NCBI GenBank assembly: GCA_016931085.1
Contig: JAFGFO010000253.1
Location: 1-14,193, forward strand
Length of the DNA: 14,193 bases
Origin: Thermoflexales bacterium
GTDB taxonomy: Bacteria > Chloroflexota > Anaerolineae > Fen-1058
Reading direction: 5' to 3'
Positions 8,601-13,503 of this stretch are shown here, one piece after another (positions within the stretch are counted from its first letter, which is position 1; every line of letters starts with the position of its first letter). Made by a program: the position numbers and the translations under genes. The notes beneath the pieces were generated by a model, which saw only the letters and a program-made list of their open reading frames with translations, ran no database searches and was not told the origin of the DNA.

Positions 8601-8716
8601 TCACCGTCACGGCCCTGAATGCCTCCAGTGCCGTCAGCGCCACAGCCGTGTTCCAGGTGCACTCGTACCGGCTCTACCTGCCGCTGCTGCTAAAGATAGA
8701 CCCTAAGGGTCTTTGA
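5666..8716 (+). CDS. Secreted S8 subtilisin-family serine protease, Kp43-like
   Basis: A 1016-residue exported protease. The GTG start overlaps the preceding stop (GTGA), implying translational coupling, and gives a signal peptide (basic ISRIRR, then LLLLLMG). A Pro/Gln-rich linker (about 28-65) is followed by two I9-inhibitor-like propeptide segments (about 89-157 and 174-235). The catalytic domain has D273 (ADTG), H317 (GHGTHVAG), oxyanion N427 (AAGNYG) and S546 (GGTSMAAP), all intact. Downstream is a beta-sandwich of the Kp43 type: WTDYPG and LVNDLDLNV, continuing at DRVNTVESV (from D856) to GHNVPMGPQPYALVVSG. A second beta-rich domain of about 140 residues (about 710-852) is inserted inside it. 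A further Ig-like stretch precedes the terminal motif YRLYLPLLLK. The last residues and the stop lie in the terminator hairpin. Expected role: extracellular protein degradation together with the upstream metalloprotease. Confidence 0.92.
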   Translation: MISRIRRVCVSGLLLLLMGSPFGPARPGQTESAPTCGTPGQAQPGQTQAPAPTGETASRPATAARIYLAGGDFDPLQTPSLSLPQALPGDDYWLVQFERPVSEADKTRLAAAGAQVLGYLPDYTFLVKVVPGSELEGLPGVRWVGAYLPAYRVAPSLLNEGCAEAPGALVQAERLSLNVVTFPGIDLEAVAAQVEALGGDVLASSQTAWRGKLRVELPSPALGRLAATAGVEWVEPAPRWQLFNNKAATILGVRPVWDSYHLHGAGQVAAVADTGLDQGSVLPPDLHDDFEDGLGASRVLHIFDRVGDGGQDVRSGHGTHVAGSLLGNGIRSGSRPASHVYPLKAVVGIAPEAKLVFQAIEDNATEALSGVPLDLRELFDQAYEAGARVHVNSWGSADLGVYTAEAQEVDEYAWEHKDLTVVFAAGNYGVDADADGVVDAYSVGNPATAKNCLSVGGTENERLTFASNWGSAWPALFPAEPIREDKLADNPAGLAAFSSRGPTLDGRFKPELVAPSTFILSTRSSQTYQTGWYPFNAEYTYMGGTSMAAPLAAGAAVLVREYYSRTYNANASAALVKATLINGAVDSYPGQYGAGLTQEISPTRPNIMEGWGRVDVQNSLYPPSRRLFHVDHAAGLATGGLHRYTYAVSDTTQPLRFSLAWTDYPGALAASGSLVNDLDLNVVGPDGTRHYPANAGQRGASQALYYDDGVKDGTYTLTGSLHVAVCFSPTSYPVSLSLAQFYLSSRSGQYPKTFRHFVYTGSDESGPVQAIYTGTSTLRSAGWHVIDVSSAGLDIASGDFFLAIELPDDDLSWAYDGSEPDGRSWDNAEGCWLKWADEDYMFRAVVREAGESTQNDRVNTVESVDIANPLPGFYTATLRGHNVPMGPQPYALVVSGAAEAVPAKAVETLAHVTIDGASEGMVNVAHTFNAVVSPSVPSLASLTPITYVWQAHQQASLSYTGGMTNAAAFSWPSAGLKLITVTALNASSAVSATAVFQVHSYRLYLPLLLKIDPKGL

Positions 8717-8730
8717 GACCCTTAGGGTCT
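8698..8730. terminator. Shared hairpin between convergent S8 protease and acpS genes
   Basis: A perfect 15-bp inverted repeat, AGACCCTAAGGGTCT, with a 3-nt loop (TTG). Each arm is itself nearly palindromic (GACCC-TWA-GGGTC), so cruciform or half-arm structures are possible. The S8 stop codon (8714-8716) sits in the loop region. Only short T-rich stretches follow on either strand, so it is probably a bidirectional terminator of moderate strength. Confidence 0.8.
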
Positions 8731-8738
8731 TGTTCTGG

Positions 8739-9113
8739 CTACTGCGCCACGACGAAGGCGATGGCAATCTCGCGGTCGTGGCTCAGGCTGATGGCCCACT
8801 CGCTCAGGCCCAGCTCCTGGGCGCGTTGGGCGGCGCGCCCGTGCAGCACGACGTGCGGCTTGCCCAGCCTGTCCGGCAGCGTTTCGACTTCGCGAAAGTA
8901 AATCCCCTCGCGGTTGAGGATGCGCACGCCGACGCCCAGCGCCTTGGAGACGGCCTCTTTGGCCGCGAAGCGCGCGGCCAGCTCCGCCACCCGCCCCCGG
9001 CAGTAGGTCACTTCGGCCGGGGTGTAGACGCGATCCAGGAAACGCTGCCCCAAGCGCTCTAGCGCCCGCTGGATGCGGGGAATGTGGACGAGATCAACAC
9101 CTGTGGTTAACAA
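8739..9113 (-). CDS. acpS: Holo-[acyl-carrier-protein] synthase
   Basis: Transfers the 4'-phosphopantetheine arm from CoA to a serine of apo-acyl carrier protein, activating it for fatty acid synthesis; cytoplasmic. At 124 residues it has the usual length. The Mg2+ ligands are visible as D7 in GVDLVHIPRI and E53 in the hallmark ARFAAKEAVSKALG, and the C-terminal SLSHDREIAIAFVV matches the conserved end. The start is TTG (9111-9113), chosen because translation from there gives the canonical N-terminus; there is no upstream ATG and no visible Shine-Dalgarno site. The start codon is part of a 7-bp repeat array filling the gap to the upstream M16 gene. The gene is probably co-transcribed with the M16 pair, with no obvious functional link, and ends at the shared hairpin. 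Confidence 0.95.
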   Translation of the reverse strand: MLTTGVDLVHIPRIQRALERLGQRFLDRVYTPAEVTYCRGRVAELAARFAAKEAVSKALGVGVRILNREGIYFREVETLPDRLGKPHVVLHGRAAQRAQELGLSEWAISLSHDREIAIAFVVAQ

Positions 9114-9184
9114 ATCGCAAATCGCAAACGCTGCAAACGAGCAACCTTAAACCTTTAACCTGCAACCTTTAACCCGCAACCGTC
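9111..9184. repeat. Heptamer tandem repeats (CAAATCG and AACCTTT types) between M16 and acpS
   Basis: Almost the whole 55-bp gap plus the end of the M16 gene is repeat. CAAATCG occurs twice (9111-9124), followed by two 9-mers starting CAAACG. Then six heptamers beginning AACC run from 9143 to 9184: AACCTTA, AACCTTT, AACCTGC, AACCTTT, AACCCGC, AACCGTC. On the minus strand TAA occurs at 9169-9171 (the M16 stop), 9155-9157 and 9147-9149, covering all three frames. The acpS TTG start is the first three bases of the CAAATCG block. Confidence 0.85.
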
Positions 9185-10461
9185 TTGGGCCCGGCCACGG
9201 CCACGGCGATATTGTCCGGGTCGAGATACTTGCGGGCCACAGCCTGGATCTGCTTGGGCTTGATGGCGTTGACGAGCTCCATGTAGCGCTGCACATAGTC
9301 GAGGCCCAGGCCGTACAGCTCCATGTCCAGGATGAGGGAGGCCACGCCATCGTTGGTCTCCAATTGCAGCGGCAGCGAGCCGGTGAGGAATGACTTGTTA
9401 TCGGCCAACTCTCGCCCGCCGACCAGCTTGTCACGCAGGCGGCGGATCTCGCCTTGCATGCTCTCGATGGCCCGCTGGACGTTGGCCGGGTCAACGCCGG
9501 CGAACAACTTCCATGCCCCCGGCCCCAGCCCGTTTTCGACCCGGCTGGTGGCGTAATAAGCCAATCCCAGCTTTTCGCGCACGACGCTGCCCAATCGCCC
9601 CATCAAGCCAAACACCCCCAACACCGAGTTGGCCACGGCCGCCTCGAGATAATCCGGCGCCAGCCGTGACGGGCCTACGCAGCCCATCACGATGTCGCTC
9701 TGGAACTTGCCCGGCACCTCCGCAAACTCGCGGCTCACGCCGCTGATGGGTGCCACGGGCGGCAATCCCTGGCGCTCGCTCTGCGCCGCGCGCCAGGCGC
9801 CAAAGGCCTTGTCCCACATCTCCACGGCCTGGGAGGCGGGGACCGCGCCGACGATGCTGACGATCAAGCCTCGTGGGCCGTAGTAGCGGCGGTAAAATCG
9901 CTCCAGCTCGTCGCGCGTGATGGCCCGGATCGTCTCGATGTAACCCTGGGTGCTACGCCCGTAAGGGTGCTGGGACGAGTAAAGCAGCTCGTAAAATTTG
10001 AGACTGGCCTGGCTGCGGGTGCTGTGGGCGCGTTCTTCCAGGGCGGTCAGGATCTCGCCGCGTTCCTTTTCGATCTCGGCGGGTGGGAAGGTGGGCTGCT
10101 GCAGCACGTCGGCTAAAATGCCCAGCACCTGTGGCAAATCTTCGGCCAGGCACTTGGCGTCGAAGGTGCTGGCGTTCATCCCACCGCTCACGCCGATGGA
10201 CGCGCCCAGTGATTCGATCTCTTCATAGATTTGCTGGAAGGTGCGCTGCTGGGTGCCGCGCGTCAGGCTGCTGGCCGTGAACGAAGACAGGCCAGCCTTG
10301 TCGCCCGGCACGTCAGCCGCGCCTACCCGCAGCACGCCTTCGATGACGACCGAGGCGGCCGAAAAGTTCTCGCGCACCAGCACCGTTGCGCCGGTCGGGA
10401 ACTCGCGCCGATGGATATCCTGCGGGCCGGGAAAGGAAGGGATTTGCTTCATGTCTGCCAT
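9169..10461 (-). CDS. M16-family peptidase, non-catalytic subunit (zinc motif lost)
   Basis: A 430-residue M16 (pitrilysin/insulinase-like) protein of normal single-chain M16B length. Where active enzymes have HxxEH this one reads GLSSFTASSLTRGT (57-70): compared with the neighbouring gene, the two histidines and the glutamate are replaced by S60, S64 and A63. The C-terminal half keeps the R-x6-Y pair (R295 and Y302 in VREKLGLAYY) that in two-subunit M16B peptidases is supplied by the non-catalytic partner for substrate binding. It should therefore pair with the active M16 protein encoded just upstream. There is no signal peptide, so it is likely cytoplasmic. The ATG start is supported by AAGGTG eight bases upstream; M4 is a possible alternative start. 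The last four residues and the stop lie in a heptamer repeat array. The substrate is unknown. Confidence 0.9.
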   Translation of the reverse strand: MADMKQIPSFPGPQDIHRREFPTGATVLVRENFSAASVVIEGVLRVGAADVPGDKAGLSSFTASSLTRGTQQRTFQQIYEEIESLGASIGVSGGMNASTFDAKCLAEDLPQVLGILADVLQQPTFPPAEIEKERGEILTALEERAHSTRSQASLKFYELLYSSQHPYGRSTQGYIETIRAITRDELERFYRRYYGPRGLIVSIVGAVPASQAVEMWDKAFGAWRAAQSERQGLPPVAPISGVSREFAEVPGKFQSDIVMGCVGPSRLAPDYLEAAVANSVLGVFGLMGRLGSVVREKLGLAYYATSRVENGLGPGAWKLFAGVDPANVQRAIESMQGEIRRLRDKLVGGRELADNKSFLTGSLPLQLETNDGVASLILDMELYGLGLDYVQRYMELVNAIKPKQIQAVARKYLDPDNIAVAVAGPKTVAG

Positions 10462-10499
10462 CGCTATTTCACCTTGTCATTTCTGAATGGCGCATACCC

Positions 10500-10541
10500 A
10501 TTCGCTATTTGCTATTCGCTATTCGTGATTCGCTATTCGTC
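10500..10541. repeat. ATTCGCT heptamer tandem repeat across the 3' end of the active M16 gene
   Basis: Six contiguous heptamers: ATTCGCT, ATTTGCT, ATTCGCT, ATTCGTG, ATTCGCT, ATTCGTC. On the minus strand the unit is AGCGAAT, and each perfect junction carries TAG. The M16 stop (10505-10507) is one of these TAGs, so roughly the last ten residues of the protein (NSESRIANSK) are encoded by the array. The remaining 43-bp intergenic gap also holds the ribosome binding site of the next M16 gene. Confidence 0.9.
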
Positions 10542-11866
10542 GTCGGCACGTACCACCCGACTGTGCGCCGCTGGGGGGTGAGATAAGTGCGCGCCACGCG
10601 TTGCACGTCGTCGACGCTCACCGCGGCCAGGCGCTCGAGATAGCTTTCAAACCAGGCATGGTCGGCAAAGATTTCGGAGAACCCGTACCAAAAACCCTGG
10701 TTGGTGACCGACTCGGCGCCGTAGGCGAACATGGCCTTGGCCTGCTTGATGGCCTTGGCGATTTCAGCCTCGGTCACTGGCTGTTGGACGATGCGCTCCA
10801 GCTCAGCATCCAGCGCGGCTTGAGCCTCGGCCGGAGCGCGCCCGGCCCGCACAGTGACGCCGATCTCGTAGAGGAAGGGATCCACCGTGGGGGACAGGTT
10901 GGCCGAAACGTCGGCGGCCAGCTCGGTGTCGACCATGGCGCGATACAGGCGAGAACTGGCGTTCGATCCTCCCCCACCAAATAAGGCCAGTGAGCTGGCG
11001 CCGCCCAGGATGGCATCCAGCACGACCATGGCCGGGAAATCGGGGTGAGCGCCCGGCAGCGCCTGGTACACCACCGACACGTAAGCCGTGCTGCCGGGTC
11101 CCTCCACCTGAACGCGCCGCTCGCCGCGTTGGGGTGGCTCTTTCACGCTCGGCACGGCACTTGCCCCTGGCTCAATCCGGCCAAAGTAGCCCTCGATCAC
11201 CTTGAGCGCGTCGGCCGTCTTGAAATCCCCCACGGCGACGACGACGGCATTGCTTGGGACATAGTAGCTGCGATAGTGCGTGTACAAATCGTCGCGCGTC
11301 ATCGTCAGCAGGTCACATAGATTGCCGATGACCTCGTGGTGATAGGGATGGACGCGGAAGGCCGCCGCCTGCACCTCCTCGGCCAGCAGGAATTGGGGAT
11401 TGTTTTCATTGCCTTGCCGTTCGCTGATGACGACCGTGCGCTCGGCCTCGACTTCTTTCGGCGCAAACAGCGCGTTGACCATCCGGTCAGCCTCGATGTG
11501 CGCTGCTAGCTCCCACTTACCGGCCGGCAGCGTCTCAAAGTAGGTGGTAAAGTCCAGCCAGGTAAAGCCGTTGAACACCCCGCCTTCGCGAGCGACGGCC
11601 CTGTCGACCTTGCTCTTGGGGAAAGTGGGGGTGCCCTTGAACAGCATGTGCTCCACCCAGTGGCTGATGCCCGTGATGCCGCTGCGCTCCATGCGACTCC
11701 CCACGCGGTACCAACACCAGAACGTGACCACCGGTGCGTTGTGGGATTCTTTCAAGATCACGCTCAGCCCATTGCTCAACTGTGTCTTGGTGACGCCGTT
11801 GCGCACCGCGCCCTTGGATCGCTTGCTTCTCGACCTTGTTTGTGTTTTCTGCATCTTTTTTGCCAT
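10505..11866 (-). CDS. M16-family zinc metallopeptidase, catalytic subunit
   Basis: A 453-residue zinc peptidase with the inverted HxxEH motif in SHWVEHMLFKGT: H69 and H73 bind zinc and E72 is catalytic. E149 (VVISER), 76 residues after H73, is the expected third ligand, and E142 the accompanying conserved glutamate. The C-terminal half (SSRLYRAMVDTELAADVSAN) lacks the R-x6-Y pair, which the downstream partner has, so an active heterodimer is expected. The N-terminus is rich in Lys/Arg and Ser/Thr (residues 2-22) with no signal peptide. I chose ATG at 11866, with AGGGGA four bases upstream, over an in-frame TTG at 11899 that would add a non-conserved MPVSSITRGDC. The C-terminal tail is encoded by the AGCGAAT repeat. 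Such pairs cleave peptides or small proteins; the substrate here is unknown. Confidence 0.92.
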   Translation of the reverse strand: MAKKMQKTQTRSRSKRSKGAVRNGVTKTQLSNGLSVILKESHNAPVVTFWCWYRVGSRMERSGITGISHWVEHMLFKGTPTFPKSKVDRAVAREGGVFNGFTWLDFTTYFETLPAGKWELAAHIEADRMVNALFAPKEVEAERTVVISERQGNENNPQFLLAEEVQAAAFRVHPYHHEVIGNLCDLLTMTRDDLYTHYRSYYVPSNAVVVAVGDFKTADALKVIEGYFGRIEPGASAVPSVKEPPQRGERRVQVEGPGSTAYVSVVYQALPGAHPDFPAMVVLDAILGGASSLALFGGGGSNASSRLYRAMVDTELAADVSANLSPTVDPFLYEIGVTVRAGRAPAEAQAALDAELERIVQQPVTEAEIAKAIKQAKAMFAYGAESVTNQGFWYGFSEIFADHAWFESYLERLAAVSVDDVQRVARTYLTPQRRTVGWYVPTTNSESRIANSK

Positions 11867-11870
11867 ACAA

Positions 11871-11877
11871 TCCCCTC
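11871..11877 (-). promoter_or_regulatory. Shine-Dalgarno site deciding the start of the active M16 gene
   Basis: The minus strand reads GAGGGGA ahead of ATG 11864-11866, four bases from the end of AGGGGA. This supports the ATG over the upstream in-frame TTG at 11897-11899, which has no such site. Confidence 0.6.
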
Positions 11878-11919
11878 GAGTTATACTGCTCACGGGCAAA
11901 GTAACATGTTAATTGTTTC

Positions 11920-11983
11920 ACCGCCAAGACGCAAAGAGCGCAAAGCTTGTATAAAATCTTGGCGTCCTTCGCGCCTTTGCGGT
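11920..11983. repeat. Inverted repeat built from CGC(A/C)AAG octamer-like units
   Basis: Two 26-bp arms (11920-11945 and 11958-11983) match at 20 of 26 positions when one is reverse-complemented, around a 12-nt AT-rich loop. Each arm is three copies of an 8-9-bp unit of the form CGCMAAG (for example ACCGCCAAG, ACGCAAAG, CGCAAAG). It occupies most of the 152-bp gap between the active M16 gene and ugd. As RNA it would fold into a long imperfect hairpin; it has no T-run and is unlikely to be a simple intrinsic terminator. It may be a small dispersed palindromic element. Confidence 0.75.
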
Positions 11984-12018
11984 TCAAAGCACATCTGGTA
12001 ACCGCACGTAGTATAGCT

Positions 12019-12032
12019 TCACGTTTCACGCT
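12019..12032. repeat. TCACG(T/C)T heptamer pair at the ugd stop
   Basis: Two heptamers, TCACGTT and TCACGCT, lie at the 3' end of ugd. In the sense direction they carry TGA at 12019-12021 (the used stop) and at 12026-12028. They encode the final residues (RET). The same family recurs at the thrS 3' end. Confidence 0.55.
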
Positions 12033-13332
12033 CGTAGCCGCGCCCCAAGCCGCGATAGACAAAGCCGACCTGGCGCATGGCGGTCGCCTCATAGATATTG
12101 CGCCCATCGATCATCACCGGCGTTTTCAGGGCCCCTTTCAGCTTGGGCAAGTCGAGCTGCTTGAACTCGTTCCAGTCGGTGACGATAATGACAGCGTCTG
12201 CGCCAGCCGCGCAATCATAAGCGTCCTTGGCCAGTTGGACCTTGGGCGGCAGGACGCGCCTGGCCACGTCCATCGCCACCGGGTCGTAGCCCACCACCTG
12301 CGCGCCTTCGACCAGCAGCATGGAGGCGATCTCTATGGATGGCGCGTCGCGCATGTCGTCCGTGTTGGCCTTGAAGGCCAATCCCAGCAGGGCGATCTTT
12401 TTATCGGCCAGGCTGCCCAGCACGCTTTTGAGCTTGGCGATCACGTCGCGCCGCCGGTCGGCGTTGATGTCCATGACGGCGTGGATCAACTGGGGGTGGC
12501 GGCCCTTCTCGTGCGCCATGTGCGCCAGGGCCTTGACGTCTTTGGGAAAACAACTCCCCCCCCAGCCGAGGCCGGCGTCCAGGAAAGCGCGCCCGATGCG
12601 CTTGTCGTAACCCATCCCCGCTGCCACTTCTTTGACGTCCGCCCCCAGCGCCTCGCAGATATTGGCGATCTCGTTGATAAAGCTGATCTTGGTCGCCAGG
12701 AAAGCGTTGGAGGCGTACTTGATCATCTCGGCCGTGCGCAGGTCGGTGATCATGATCGTCGTGCGCAGCGGCAGGTGCAGTTGAGCCACCCGCTCGGCGG
12801 CCTCTCTCTCCAGGCTGCCCAGGACGATGCGGTCGGGGTTGAGAAAATCGCTGATGGCGCTGCCCTCGCGCAAGAACTCGGGGCACGACACCACGCTGAA
12901 GGAGACCGGCGTCTTTTGGCGCGCCCGGATGATATCGGCCACCCAGTCGCCGGTGCCGACCGGCACGGTCGACTTGTTGACGACGATGAGGGAGTGATCC
13001 ATGACGTCGGCGATGGACTCAGCCGCCGCGCGCACGTACTGCAGGTCAGCTTCGCCGTCCACGCCAGCGGGTGTGCCCACGGCGATGAAGGCGAACTCGG
13101 CGTCTTGAATCGCCTCGGCGTACGACGTGGTGAAGGTCAAGCGGCCGGCTCGCACGTTGCGGCCGACCACCTCTTCCAGGCCAGGCTCGTAGATCGGCAA
13201 AATGCCGCGATTGAGATTGGCGATGCGCTCCGAGTTGATATCCAGGCAGCGCACCCGGTTGCCCAGATCGGCAAAGCAGGTTCCCGTGACCAGGCCAACG
13301 TAGCCGACGCCGACGACAGTGATGTTTTTCAT
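12019..13332 (-). CDS. ugd: UDP-glucose 6-dehydrogenase
   Basis: Oxidises UDP-glucose to UDP-glucuronate with two NAD+, supplying precursor for extracellular polysaccharide or glycan synthesis; cytoplasmic. The 437-residue protein starts [14 protein letters not shown], giving the Rossmann motif GxGxxG at residues 8-13. [38 protein letters not shown] and the active-site C261 in [10 protein letters not shown] are all typical, and the length is normal. The ATG at 13332 is chosen over a longer open frame because the Rossmann strand starts right there and AAGGAG lies 11 bases upstream. It is preceded by the thrS terminator, so it should have its own promoter in the 171-bp gap; TATATC near 13385-13390 is only a weak -10 candidate. 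The final RET is encoded by heptamer repeats. A related nucleotide-sugar dehydrogenase (for example UDP-ManNAc) is less likely but possible. Confidence 0.93.
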   Translation of the reverse strand: MKNITVVGVGYVGLVTGTCFADLGNRVRCLDINSERIANLNRGILPIYEPGLEEVVGRNVRAGRLTFTTSYAEAIQDAEFAFIAVGTPAGVDGEADLQYVRAAAESIADVMDHSLIVVNKSTVPVGTGDWVADIIRARQKTPVSFSVVSCPEFLREGSAISDFLNPDRIVLGSLEREAAERVAQLHLPLRTTIMITDLRTAEMIKYASNAFLATKISFINEIANICEALGADVKEVAAGMGYDKRIGRAFLDAGLGWGGSCFPKDVKALAHMAHEKGRHPQLIHAVMDINADRRRDVIAKLKSVLGSLADKKIALLGLAFKANTDDMRDAPSIEIASMLLVEGAQVVGYDPVAMDVARRVLPPKVQLAKDAYDCAAGADAVIIVTDWNEFKQLDLPKLKGALKTPVMIDGRNIYEATAMRQVGFVYRGLGRGYERET

Positions 13333-13364
13333 AGTCGATGATACTCCTTGTTGTACATAAAACG

Positions 13365-13383
13365 TCCCTCGACAAGCTCGGGA
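13365..13383. repeat. Possible dispersed REP-like motif upstream of ugd
   Basis: TCCCTCGACAAGCTCGGGA has matching ends (TCCC/GGGA) and resembles, from memory, a short imperfect palindrome common in intergenic DNA of many bacteria (CCCTTCGACAAGCTCAGGG-like). The single copy here cannot prove this. Confidence 0.3.
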
Positions 13384-13392
13384 TGATATAAT

Positions 13393-13491
13393 GCGTAAAA
13401 CGTAAAATACGCGTCCATGATAACCTAAAAACGCAAAAAGGGGTAGTTGCCCTGCACCTGGCAAACTACCCTCACATGTTACGTTTCACGC
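13393..13491. repeat. 13-bp inverted repeat bracketing the thrS terminator
   Basis: GCGTAAAACGTAA (13393-13405) and the reverse complement of 13479-13491 (GCGTGAAACGTAA) match at 12 of 13 positions. They enclose about 73 bp that contains the terminator hairpin. Both arms are themselves heptamer repeats (CGTAAAA type). The arrangement recalls a tiny element with terminal inverted repeats, but no target duplication or transposase is visible. Confidence 0.5.
13432..13471 (-). terminator. Rho-independent terminator of thrS
   Basis: On the minus strand, GGGTAGTTTGCC (13460-13471) pairs with GGCAACTACCC (13441-13451) with one bulged base and an 8-nt loop, followed directly by CCTTTTTGCG. It lies about 33 bp after the thrS stop and separates thrS from ugd. 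Confidence 0.85.
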
Positions 13492-13499
13492 TTTACGTC
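13472..13499. repeat. Four heptamers with alternating stops after thrS
   Basis: In the thrS sense direction the units are ACGTAAA, GCGTGAA, ACGTAAC, ATGTGAG. They carry TAA, TGA, TAA and TGA at exact 7-nt intervals (13493-13495, 13486-13488, 13479-13481, 13472-13474). The array begins about five bases after the real thrS stop and runs up to the terminator stem. Confidence 0.7.
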
Positions 13500-13503
13500 T
13501 CCG

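Noticed and set aside
9111..9184. CRISPR array
   Set aside because: Units are only 7-9 bp with no spacers; these are simple tandem repeats.
11867..11899. N-terminal extension of the active M16 peptidase from TTG
   Set aside because: ATG at 11866 has a good Shine-Dalgarno site, and the extra 11 residues show no conserved feature.
11947..13341. Open frame of 464 codons on the plus strand opposite ugd
   Set aside because: The minus strand encodes a full-length UDP-glucose dehydrogenase with intact motifs; the plus frame is a shadow typical of GC-rich DNA.
13333..13464. N-terminal extension of ugd by 44 residues
   Set aside because: The extension would be encoded by the terminator and repeat region; the Rossmann motif and ribosome binding site support the ATG at 13332.
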